NCBI RefSeq assembly: GCF_902167145.1
Contig: NC_050097.1
Span: 233,015,034-233,079,033 of the forward strand
Source: Zea mays
Lineage: Eukaryota > Streptophyta > Magnoliopsida > Poales > Poaceae
Reading direction: 5' to 3'
Length of the DNA stretch: 64,000 nucleotides
The notes under the pieces are model-generated. The model saw only the letters and a list, made by a program, of their open reading frames with translations. It did no database searches and was not told the origin of the DNA. Made by a program: the position numbers and the translations under genes. Below are positions 35,143-44,249 of the stretch, piece by piece (position 1 is the first letter of the stretch; every line of letters begins with the position of its first letter).

Positions 35143-35532
35143 ATTAATATGACACGACTAAGGATCTGCTTGGAAGCCCTCAGTTTTTAAGAAGCTGATT
35201 TATAAAATTTGAGATGATTTCAAACATAAGTTTATGTCCTAGTTTATAAAAACAGGATTATCAGTTTCTTAAAATTCAAGAAAGTTACCCCTCCTAACTA
35301 AAACTAGTTTATAAAAATTGAGCTGGTTTCAAACATCATTAACGAGTTTTTTTATAAACTGATTTAATAGAAACCGGAGATAAAATTGAATTCTTAAAAA
35401 CGGACATGTTCAATTATTCTAGATTGGATCTAGAATTTATTTCACCTGAAGAGATCTTATATAAATTTATATAATCAATTCAAACGGAAATAGTTCCAGG
35501 CCTCCATTCCAAACTAACCGAACATTGTCTTA
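35143..35532. other. degenerate repeat-like sequence
   Basis: Repeated strings such as AGTTTATAAAAA, GGTTTCAAACAT and TTTATAAACTG suggest an old foldback element, but ends are not definable. No gene is seen. Confidence 0.3.
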
Positions 35533-36171
35533 GGCCCTGTTCGATTTTCACGGATTGGAGCTCCGGAATGATACCTAACCGGATTACTTCTCTAATTTAT
35601 ATAAATTTTGATGAGCTGGAACGAATCCTAGTTCATTCCTGGAGAAACGAACGGGCCCTTAGGGCCTGTTAGTTTCGCATGGAATGAAGGGGTGGAATAA
35701 ATCTGGCTTGGATTCCTTCAATAATTACTATAAGTTTAGGAGATTTGGAATTAATCCTGGTCTGTTCCAGCAGAAACGAACTGGTTAGGCCTTGTTCGTT
35801 TGTGTCGGATTACACCCAAAATCGTTCCAGCTAATCAAAGTTTATATAAATTAGAGAAGTAATCCGGTTAGGAATCGTTCCGACCCACCAATCCGGCACA
35901 AACGAACAAAGACTTAGGGGGCGTTCGGTTGTGTGGGAACGGGTACCCGGAACAATTCCAAGCCTTATTGCTTTTCTAATTTATGTAAGTTTTGATCAAC
36001 CTGAAAAAATTCAGGGCCATTCCCGGAGAAACGAACAGGGCCTTAGGCCTTGTTCGTTTCCGTCGGATTGCACCCGGAATCGTTCCAGCTAATCAAAGTT
36101 TATATAAATTAGAGAAGCAATCCGGTCAGGAATCGTTCCGACCCACCAATCCGGCAGAAACAAACAAGGCC
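35533..36171. mobile_element. array of five adjacent Tourist-like MITEs separated by TTA
   Basis: The units are 35533-35658, 35662-35784, 35788-35913, 35917-36042 and 36046-36171 (126, 123, 126, 126 and 126 bp). Each has ends of the GGCCTTGTTCGTTT / AAACGAACAAGGCC type. TTA precedes the first unit, lies between every pair, and follows the last (36172-36174). Units 1, 2 and 4 lie in one orientation, and 3 and 5 in the other, judged by the inner text CTAATTTATATAAA versus its complement. The array ends about 300 bases before the GAR1 start codon. Confidence 0.85.
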
Positions 36172-36174
36172 TTA

Positions 36175-36470
36175 ATCGTCTCCAAACAGTGCCTAAACTA
36201 ACACCGGCAACACACGCTGACACTGGACGTTCACATCAACAGCCAAGATCCTCTCCCAGCAGGAATCACCTATCCAACGACCATGCCTCACTGCACCGTT
36301 CTGAGCCCACCTGTCAGCCTCCGAACCCACCACACCAAAATCCCGCGCCGGCCCTGCTAAAACCCTAAACCGTGCCCCTCCGTCCCAACCGTCCGCCGCC
36401 TCCCTCTCCGCTCCGCCAAGACCCTCCTCCTCACTCAGCTCCCCTCGAGCCCAGAAGCACCGCGCGCACC
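36175..36470 (+). promoter_or_regulatory. GAR1 promoter / 5' leader region
   Basis: This is the short interval between the MITE array and the GAR1 ATG. It holds an AAAACCCTAA motif (36358-36367), a telo-box commonly found in plant promoters of ribosome-biogenesis and translation genes. No clear TATA box is seen and the transcript start is not determined. Confidence 0.55.
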
Positions 36471-37719
36471 ATGCGGCCACCGAGAGGGCGCGGCGGCGGC
36501 GGCCGGTTCGGCGGAGGTGGAGGCCGAGGCGGCGGCGGTGGCCGGTTCGGCGGCGGAGGCCGTGGTGGCCGGTTCGGCGGCGGGTTCCGCGACGAGGGCC
36601 CGCCCGCAGAGGTCGTCGGTCGGTGCCACCCCTTCTCTCCCCACCCGCGTGAGGGTATTGGGTCCTTTGCTAGGGTGTTTTTTTTTCTGACCTTGTGGTG
36701 GGATTTTCGTCTTGCCTGCTCAGAGGTGTCGACGTTCGTGCACGCGTGCGAGGGAGACGCGGTGACGAAACTCACCAACGAGAAGGTGCCCTACTTCAAC
36801 GCGCCCATATACCTGCAGAACAAGACTCAGGTCGGCAAGGTCGACGAGATCTTCGGCCCCATCAACGAATCCGTGAGCATCTCCTCGCCTCCCTAATCTC
36901 TGAACGTCTCAAGAGTAAAAACAAAAGAAATACATCTTTTTTTACCTTCTCATGGGCACTTGAGGCTGTGGTGAATTTTCTAGTGTGGCAAGAGCAGTAG
37001 TATTGCCACAGCTTGTTGTAGGTGTGTTTCTTAGAGAGAGCACTGATTATTTACTTAGTGCAGTGAGGACTTGCTGCGTGATTTTGCAGATGTTTAATCT
37101 TGTATGTAGTAGAGGTGTTCTCACATTCGAACAGTAAAATGCCCCACGGAGCATGGTGTTCCTTTGAAATTATTGTTGATCCCTGCTCTCGTTCCTGGCT
37201 TCCTGGGCTATAGACTCACATACTTGTTGTTCTGATGTGTCATTTTAGTAGGGTGACATTTATTAAGGGTTCCTTGAAATCACTCCTTTAGCTATGCTAC
37301 TATTGTTGTGGTGAATATGTTTTTTTTGCACGTGTAGTATTTCTCTGTGAAGATGATGGAAGGGATCATTGCAACATCGTACAAGGAAGGCGACAAGTTC
37401 TATATCGACCCCATGAAATTGCTGCCTCTTTCGCGCTTCCTGCCGCAACCAAAGTATGACTCAGTCTATCTGTTGTTTCATCTGCATTGTTTGCTTGCTG
37501 TTTTGTGAAAAATGGAGTTATTTAATCCTTTCTACATTTTTGTTTGCTTTAAACAGGGGACAATCTCAAGGAGCACCTAGAGGTGGTGGCCGTGGTGGAA
37601 GGGGTGGTGGCCGAGGCCGTGGTGGTTCGTTCCGGGGTGGAAGAGGACCACCAAGGGGTGGTGGCCGAGGTCCAAGGGGTGGAAGCCGTGGTGGTTTTAG
37701 AGGGCGAGGAAGGTTCTAG
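36471..37719 (+). CDS. GAR1: H/ACA ribonucleoprotein complex subunit 1 (GAR1), four exons
   Basis: GAR1 is a core protein of H/ACA snoRNPs, acting with the pseudouridine synthase Cbf5/dyskerin, Nop10 and Nhp2 in the nucleolus to modify rRNA. Exons are 36471-36618, 36724-36872, 37338-37453 and 37557-37719, all with GT..AG introns and matching phases, giving 191 residues. Residues 1-45 are an N-terminal Gly/Arg-rich (GAR) tail with RGGRFGGG repeats. The central conserved core includes [38 protein letters not shown] and [10 protein letters not shown]. The C-terminus is a second RGG tail ([17 protein letters not shown]) ending RGRGRF. This is the two-GAR-tail layout of eukaryotic GAR1 at normal length. 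No defects are visible, so it is probably expressed. The start ATG sits in ACCATGC context, a fair plant start. Confidence 0.95.
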
Positions 37720-38118
37720 GTGTAGTTTGAGTTTGATGATGTTTTTTTTTGTTGAGGCATCATAGCTACCCAATTGGAAACTTCCATGTTCTTGTAACCT
37801 GATATGTTTAAGGTAGCAGAACACTTTGTTTGTGGAACTTGGATTCTCAATTGAAACAAAGGGTTTGTACCTGTTCCGTTCCTAATGGCCACTATGTGCT
37901 TCCTTGTTCTGAATTCAACTTGTGCTGATCCTGGGCATACATTTACAGTCCTTGTTGATTTTTGAGGTCGCATGAGAGTACATTTTACTTGTGTGTAATG
38001 TGGGTGGAGCAAAACACCCACATATGTTGACATCCGGCACATCAAATCACACTTGCACCCATAATGTTTAATGGTGAATTTTTACACCAGCACCCAGTAA
38101 GTGTTGGGCACCCACTGG
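37720..38118 (+). other. GAR1 3' untranslated and downstream sequence
   Basis: T-rich sequence follows the stop, as expected for a 3' UTR. No canonical AATAAA is evident close by. Beyond about 37990 no feature is recognised. Confidence 0.4.
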
Positions 38119-38386
38119 GTCCTTATTCGGTTTGAAGGGGTTTAAGACCTTTTTCGGTTATTTTTAATCCATATGGATTGGAGAGGATTGATACAGATTG
38201 ATGGAGATTTTGATTTGCTAGGAATTGAAACCCCCTTAATCTCTCTCAATCCATATGGATTGGGGTAGGACCGAACAAGCCCTAAAGGAGATTAGAGTGG
38301 ATTAAATCCCCTTCTATTTAAATTTGTATAGAAGGGGATTGAATCCCCTTTAATCCCCCTCAATCCACTTCTAACCGAACAAGCCG
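38119..38386. mobile_element. nested pair of TTCGGTT-type MITEs
   Basis: The outer ends are TCCTTATTCGGTTTG and CTAACCGAACAAGCC. Within it a second copy starts TTTTTCGGTTATTTTTAATCC (about 38150) and ends GGACCGAACAAGCCC (about 38280). The CCATATGGATTGG arms are inverted at about 38169-38183 and 38249-38263. It is related to the MITE at 3377-3513. Exact boundaries are approximate. Confidence 0.6.
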
Positions 38387-39325
38387 TTGGGTGATCCACA
38401 ATTACAAATAATTAAATAAATAGCAGCATAAATGGCAAGGTAACACATAATTATTTAAAAGCACAGAATGTATTATCAATTCACATTTCACATGATCATA
38501 ACTTTTCAAAAACTCCATTTAGTTTCAGTGACACATAACATAACTAGTCCAGTAAGCCAAATAATAGTAATAATCTAAGTTCTTACATTTTAGATTGGCT
38601 CAGTGACAACAGTAAAAGTGTAAAACCATACTTGACAAAATAATGTTTATTACACATTCAAATAGCTAATGAGCATTAGAATTAAAGAGCAATGAAAATC
38701 AGTCATTCAGTTATCAGCAAAATCATGTTTGAAAAATGAGTTAAAAGCTAGTATTTTGAGATCTATCGAGTACCTGTGGGTGAAAAGTCACACCTAGCTC
38801 TAACCAATTATTTTACGGATCGAGTATAGATCTAGGGTGAAATTTGACACCCAGATCCACACTCACTGCCATCCCTAGTTGTCTGTCTCGGTTTTAAATT
38901 CACTATTGATTTCTGAAACGAAGCCAATGGTGAGGAGTCCTCGTTGAATTTTCCTCCTGTTTGGAGCACGGGTTCATGGGAGCCTTTTTGGAATGCATAG
39001 CATTGTTTTGAGCCAATTGCAAGAACTAACAACTGTAACTTGAACAGAGGCAGCATCGTTCTCAGCACGTTGTAATTTTCTCTTGTGTTTGAAAAATCCC
39101 AGATAAAAAACAAATTAGTCGTAAAACACAGTAGCAGTGCAAACTTAGTGCAAATAACATGCTAAAAAAAAACCTTGCACGCCTTTGGCTGGTGGCCCCA
39201 AGAAGTGTTGAACAACGGTTCCAATTCAGTTTCCAAAAGGACAAAAGACCAGACTATATTGTGCCACTTTAGCTTTTACCATACAACTAACACATTACAC
39301 GAAGTTACCGATAACAACCACGGCA
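38387..39325. other. no gene recognised
   Basis: AT-rich sequence in which the largest open frame (minus strand, 38832-39113) has no recognised domain. It lies upstream of the LINE insertion and, before that insertion, was contiguous with the PUF fragment region. Confidence 0.3.
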
Positions 39326-39404
39326 ATATAAATCACCATCTTCACACCCAGATGAAACTATACTAATTCTACATGCCAAATTACACTAAAGTGGCCAAGA
39401 CAAA
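39326..39404 (+). repeat. 79-bp target-site duplication, left copy
   Basis: This segment, from ATATAAATCACCATCTTCAC to GTGGCCAAGACAAA, is repeated without mismatch at 40250-40328, on the other side of the LINE insert. Confidence 0.9.
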
Positions 39405-40249
39405 ATAAGGGCACCTCGGCTAAACAATATCCGGAATTATTTTCCTTTGCTTGCAACAGCAAACTCTCTATCAAAGAAGCAAAACAAAAAGAACACCTTT
39501 TTGAAATTTTTCAGCTTTCTCTGTCTGCACAGGCTTATGAGCAGTATCACTGTGACCAACGCAAAGGACATTTGGAAACTTATTTGGGGATCAGAGATTT
39601 TCTCTAAAAAAAGACTTACAAGCATCTTATAGGTCATTATCAAGTTCACCACATTTTCAAATCGCTTTGGAAAAATAAATGTCAACCAAAGCATAAAGTT
39701 TTTTATTGGCTGTGGCTGAAAAACAGACTGAACACAAGGAATATGCTGAGGAGGAAAAACATGACTCTTGAGTCATACACTTGTGAAAACTGCATCTGGC
39801 AAAAGGAGGAAACTCTATACCATCACTTCCTCATATGCAACTTTGCTAAGGCCTGTTGGAATTCAATTGGTTTGACGCCCCCTAGAATTGCTAATCCCGA
39901 GGAGGCTTCGGCAAATCTCAAACAACAGCTCAATGTTCCCTTCTCTATGGAGATAGTTATCCTCATGACTTGGAGCATTTGGAAGTGTCGAAATGCATGG
40001 TTATTTCAGAACAAAGATCCAACGGTGCAGCAATATAAACATGAATTCACAAAAGAATTACTCCTGGTCATCCATAGAGCTCGGGGACGATTTGATTCCG
40101 CCATCCCTGACTGGCTTCAGCAATGGCAGTAATAACTAACCCTTCCCTTGTGTAATATATCTACCTGTATGCACTAATCATTGTATTGTTTCTAGTTTTA
40201 ATAAAATTTTCAGTAGGGGTTCCCCCTCCTGTTCTCTCAAAAAAAATAT
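39405..40249 (+). mobile_element. 5'-truncated LINE (L1-type non-LTR retrotransposon)
   Basis: The 845-bp insert lies between 79-bp direct repeats. It encodes only the C-terminal part of a non-LTR reverse transcriptase polyprotein and ends in an A-rich tail (near 40239-40247) directly before the right repeat. 5' truncation and flanking duplications are standard outcomes of target-primed reverse transcription. The duplication is unusually long. Confidence 0.85.
39656..40132 (+). pseudogene. LINE polyprotein C-terminus (zf-RVT domain)
   Basis: The open frame reads FKSLWKNKCQPKHKVFYWL, RLNTRNMLRRKN, then CENCIWQKEETLYHHFLICNF, the zinc-binding zf-RVT pattern C-x2-C..H..C found after the reverse transcriptase in plant LINEs. 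It continues AKACWNSIGL and MTWSIWKCRNAWLFQN to a TAA. This portion is uninterrupted, but the endonuclease and reverse transcriptase domains are absent, so the copy is inactive. Confidence 0.8.
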
Positions 40250-40328
40250 ATATAAATCACCATCTTCACACCCAGATGAAACTATACTAATTCTACATGC
40301 CAAATTACACTAAAGTGGCCAAGACAAA
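40250..40328 (+). repeat. 79-bp target-site duplication, right copy
   Basis: It is identical to 39326-39404. It lies immediately after the A-rich tail of the LINE. Confidence 0.9.
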
Positions 40329-40515
40329 TGCTTCCCCTAACCAAAATTTCCCTGGAAAGAAAAGATCTTTTTCCCCTTTTGTGAAGATACACTATCTGTA
40401 ATATCTGCAAGCTATCATAAAATTGTACAATGGTTCTGTCTGCTGTCTCTGAAAGTCTGAAGACATTCGCCGAAAATGTCTGGTTAATAGAAGCCAAATC
40501 GGCAGGGCTTGTTCT

Positions 40516-40830
40516 TCAAGCATGTATACTCGAGAGAACCATCTTCCCATACATGTTATTTAGCATTGCAGCAGTGTGCAGCCTGATAGTTTCAACAAAA
40601 GCAGCATACTGTTTGCTCTGCAACATTAAACAATCGTTAATCGATTGCACATGCGATTCTTTTGGCTGAGGATTAAACAATATATTTACCTGGCACTGTT
40701 TAAATGCTGTCTGGATCACAAAGTTCCCATACCGATCAAGAATGATATGCAGCAACTTAGGATCATGCATGAGTTCATTGAGATTGCATGCCATGATGCA
40801 GTTGATGGGTGGCGAGGAACACCCAAATTG
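40516..40830 (-). pseudogene. PUF (Pumilio) repeat gene fragment, two exons
   Basis: PUF proteins bind 3' UTRs of mRNAs through eight helical repeats. On this strand MACNLNELMHDPKLLHIIL and DRYGNFVIQTAFKQCQ end at a GTAAAT donor (40689). After a 72-base intron the acceptor TTGCAG leads to AAFVETIRLHTAAMLNN and MYGKMVLSSIHA-stop. The pattern DxYGNxVIQ with a following helical segment fits the last PUF repeats, and the exon phases agree. Upstream repeats are not found, so this is a fragment; whether it is a gene end or a captured piece is unclear. Confidence 0.65.
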
Positions 40831-41501
40831 CTACCAAAGCTCCCCAACTGCAGTGGAAACCTGTGAGACTGTCCTTGGTGTTCCGTCACTGTCCCTACAA
40901 CACAACCCATCCAATGTTGCAATCAGAGATCACGAAAGCCCGATGATTCAGACATAAACAAAAGCACACAGTCCGCAATTCTGGTACCGGAGTGCACCAA
41001 AACAATTACAGGATACATCTACTTAAAGTTTAGTTTTTTTTAATTTATACTAGACTATGAGTTAGACTTTTTTAGTAGAATTTTACCACGCCAAAAACTA
41101 ATTTAGATCAAGTTTGTGGGGCCAGTACGTGGAAACGAGCACGGAGATGGTTCCCTGTCCCGTCCGTCATCAGAACCCAATGAAGACTAATTTTTCTATG
41201 TTTTAGTCTCCGCAAAAAATAAATTACCCTCACCTTTTTTTTATCAGGAGTCGTTTGGATTCGTTCATTTCAGAAGAATTATAATCTACTTAACAGAGAA
41301 GTCTGTGTAGTTTGGGATTCGACAATCCATCACGTTCCAAAGTTCAAACTCATAGAGCGAAGGATGAAATTTGATTTTATGTATCGCTAGACTATGTTTC
41401 TACTATGTAATTTATAACACGTTCTTCGTCTCGTTTCTGTACGGTAGAAATATAGTATATAAATATCTTCCCTATATGACCAACAATAATACTCTCTCAG
41501 T
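40831..41501. other. no gene recognised
   Basis: No coding motif is seen. Scattered AT-rich tracts occur. Confidence 0.3.
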
Positions 41502-41724
41502 TCATAAATATATGACACTGTTGATTTTTTAAAAAAAACTTTGATCACTCGTCTTATTCAAAAAAAATAAATTATCATTTATTTTATTGCGATTTGTTTT
41601 ATCACTTAATGTAGTTTGTCCTTGACTTAAAACTTTACATTTTTGAATAAATATTTTGAATAAGACGAGTGGTCAAAGTTTTCGAAAAAAGTCAACGGTG
41701 TCATATATTTGTGAACGCATGTAG
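41502..41724. mobile_element. Stowaway-like MITE
   Basis: The left end CTCTCTCAGTTCATAAATAT pairs with the right end ATATTTGTGAACGCATGTAG, with further complementarity inwards (GATCACTCGTCTTATTC with GAATAAGACGAGTGGTC). TA lies on both sides (41500-41501, 41725-41726), as expected for Tc1/Mariner-derived Stowaway elements. Confidence 0.8.
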
Positions 41725-41844
41725 TATACAAATATATTCCATAAAACCATATTAGCTTAATTAATATGACCCTAAATTATTATAATAAAATTCAATTCAA
41801 AGGATCTAAACAGGGTCTTATAGAAATTCCTATTACCGCCTTTA

Positions 41845-41949
41845 GGCTATCTCCATCAGCATCCCTATTCTACCCTCTATCGCACCTCATATTTCAAAGT
41901 GTAAAATAGTGTTTTGCACTTTCATATACACGCTCCGATGGAGATAGCC
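41845..41949. mobile_element. Tourist-like MITE, 105 bp
   Basis: The ends GGCTATCTCCATC and GATGGAGATAGCC are perfect inverted repeats flanked by TTA (41842-41844 and 41950-41952). Confidence 0.8.
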
Positions 41950-41976
41950 TTAATCTTAGGTTGGACCTAGCCTTAA

Positions 41977-42060
41977 GGCATGTTTGTTTCTGTAGTACTA
42001 AAGTTTAGCACAACACTTTTTACTAAAGTTTAGCACATATGAAACCAAACAGACATACTA
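41977..42060. mobile_element. possible small MITE (GCATGTTTGTTTC ends)
   Basis: The left text GGCATGTTTGTTTC pairs imperfectly with GAAACCAAACAGACATAC on the right. The internal motif CTAAAGTTTAGCAC is itself palindromic in part (CTAAAGTTTAG) and occurs three times to 42083. Boundaries are uncertain. Confidence 0.4.
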
Positions 42061-42402
42061 ATAATGCTAAAGTTTAGCACTAATTAGACCTTTAGGGCCT
42101 GTTTAGGAGTGGATTTTTACCATGGTTTTTAAGGAATACCATCAGGGTCGGGCTAGAGAAATTTGGGGCCTATGCCAAATCTAAAGCAGTGTGATCTATA
42201 TTTTTATTAAAAATCAGTAATGAAGATCTACAACTTACAATAATATATATTGTAATAGAATATCTAAAGAAACATATCTATTTTATTTGAATAACATTGT
42301 TTTTTGGTGGGTTTTAAAGAAAATCTTGTACAATATGCTTATATTCGATCTTTTCCAAAGCTTCACTCTCGAGTGCTATTGTCGCTAAATAATACGTCTT
42401 TT

Positions 42403-43666
42403 TGAAAGGGAAATGTGTCCTTGGGCCATTTCTAAAGTGTTTTGGTGATTAAGTGCCCAACACATATTCTCTAAGTGTTAAATTGTGCCAAAGATTGAAG
42501 AAGTGCAAATCATGTAACAAGGTACGTTTCTAGACTTAGTACATTGATTTGGGTACTAATGTATTGTGTCTAAGTGCAAGAAACAGGAAAAAGAAGTTGG
42601 ATAAGAGTTGGCTTTGTACAGCCAATTGCTGCTCGGTCTGGGTGCACCGGACAGTGTCCGGTGCGCCATACCAGTCTCGGTGAACATGCCACTCTCGGGA
42701 CTCGACGGCGACCTACGACTATAATTCACCGGACTGTCCGGTGAGTCGTCCGCGGCGAAGTCGTCGCTCTCGGGAAAAGTTCAACGGCGTACGACTAAAA
42801 TTCACCGGACTGTCCGGTGAGCCAACGGTCGACTACGCAACGGTCGACAACGAAATTGGCGGTCGACACGTGGCCCGCACCAACGGTCAGAACGGGGCAC
42901 CGGACTGTCCGGTGTGCCAACCGACGCCGAGGTGCAACGGTCGTCTGCGTCAGAAAAGGAAGGAGATCAGCACCGGACAAGCTACAGTGGCTGTCCGGTG
43001 GCGCACCGGACTGTCCGGTGCGCCACCTGACAGAAGGCAATCTTAGCCTTCCTTGTTGGTCTCCAACGGCTCCTAGCTGCCTTGGGGCTATAAAAGGGAC
43101 CCCTAGGCGCATGGAGGAGACACCCAAGCATACTCTAAGCATTCTAAGTCTTCCACACTCCGTCTCCGCGCACTTGATCGACTGTGTTAGTGATTTAAGC
43201 TCCGTTCTAGTTGTGAACTTGTTGTGCTTCATTTTGAGCTTAAGTCTTGGCTTGTGTGCGTGTGTATTGCTGCGGATTTGTGTGTGTTGCTTCCCACCCT
43301 TACTCTTGTGCTTTCACTGTGATCTTTGTTGTAAGGGCGAGAGACTCCAACTTGTGGAGATTCCTCGCAAATGGGAAAAAGAGATAAGCAAAGAAAAGCC
43401 ATGGTATTCAAGTTAATCATTGGATCACTTGAAAGGGGTTGAGTGCAACCCTCGTATATTGGGACGCCACAACGTGGAGGTAGGCAAGTGTTATACTTGA
43501 CCGAACCACGGGATAAAACATTGTGTCTCTTGTGATTGCTTTTCTGTGATTACTTATGTGTTCGCAAGAGCTCGCTACTTAGCCATACTAACACAACCAA
43601 GTTTTGTGGCTATTAGTTGTTGAATTTTACAGGATCACCTATTCACCCCTCCTCTAGGTGCTCTCA
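42403..43666 (+). repeat. 5' LTR of the third Copia
   Basis: It starts TGAAAGGGAAATGTGTCC and ends CTAGGTGCTCTCA. The TATAAAAGGG box is at 43090-43099. Palindromes of the CACCGGACTGTCCGGTG type lie at about 42645, 42729, 42803, 42898 and 43005. Confidence 0.9.
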
Positions 43667-43668
43667 AC

Positions 43669-43680
43669 TGGTATCAGAGC
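43669..43680 (+). promoter_or_regulatory. primer binding site of the third Copia
   Basis: TGGTATCAGAGC is complementary to the 3' end of initiator Met tRNA and lies two bases after the LTR. Confidence 0.9.
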
Positions 43681-43716
43681 CATTCTCTTCACGTAAGGGA
43701 CTAATCGCCTGAAGAG

Positions 43717-44249
43717 ATGGATCCTAAGGGAAAGGGGATGGTGGTCAACGATAAGGAGAAGGAGTCCATATTCAATGAGCCAAGGGACGACAAGCCCACT
43801 GACTCTGGCTCGAGTCACAAGAAGAAGGACGGGAAGAAGAAGAGGCGCATCAAGAAGATCGTCTACTACAACAGCGATGAGTCTTCTTCTTCCCCAAGAG
43901 ACGACGTCGACGAGAAAAAGAAATCGGTTAATTCAAATTATTCATTTGATTATTCTCGTATTCCTTTTAATTCCAATGCTCATTTGCTTTCAATTCCTCT
44001 TGGTAAACCTCCACACTTTGATGGAGAGGACTACACTTTTTGGAGTCACAAAATGTGTAGTCACTTATTTTCTCTCCATCCTAGTATATGGGAGATAGTA
44101 GAAAATGGAATGCATTTCGATAGTACCGATAACCCTGTGTTTATCAATGAGCAAATCCATAAGAATGCACAAGCTATCACTATTTTGCTAGCATCCTTGT
44201 GCAGGGACGAGTACAATAAGGTGAGCGGCTTGGACAACGCCAAGCAAAT
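43717..44249 (+). pseudogene. gag of the third Copia, truncated by insertion
   Basis: The ATG gives MDPKGKGMVVNDKEKESIF and the frame is open for 178 codons through KKKRRIKKIVYY, SIPLGKPPHFDGEDY and NEQIHKNAQAITILLASL to SGLDNAKQ. It stops being Gag at the Gypsy LTR. No frameshift is seen in this stretch, in contrast to the gag at 48451. Confidence 0.9.

Larger units (their letters stand above)
42403..44249 (+). mobile_element. Copia element (Opie/Ji-like), 5' part only, cut by a Gypsy insertion
   Basis: The 5' LTR (42403-43666), primer binding site and start of gag are present. Gag is broken at codons for NAKQI by the Gypsy LTR that begins at 44250. The rest of the element must lie beyond the right end of the window, on the far side of the Gypsy insertion. 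Confidence 0.9.

Noticed and set aside
37583..37824. Alternative-frame and antisense ORFs over the GAR1 last exon
   Set aside because: They are shadows of the RGG-repeat coding sequence; the spliced GAR1 frame explains the composition.
38832..39244. Overlapping minus-strand frames as a gene
   Set aside because: There is no domain, no consistent exon structure and no similarity I recognise.
42645..43020. Repeated CACCGG..CCGGTG palindromes considered as a CRISPR-like array
   Set aside because: Spacing is irregular, spacers are homologous between LTRs, and the units lie in U3 of plant retroelement LTRs; no cas genes are present.
43717..44249. The third Copia and the young Copia taken as one element
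   Set aside because: The CTATT duplication around 47212-56047 and the separate 5' LTR at 42403 show two distinct insertions with a Gypsy element between them.
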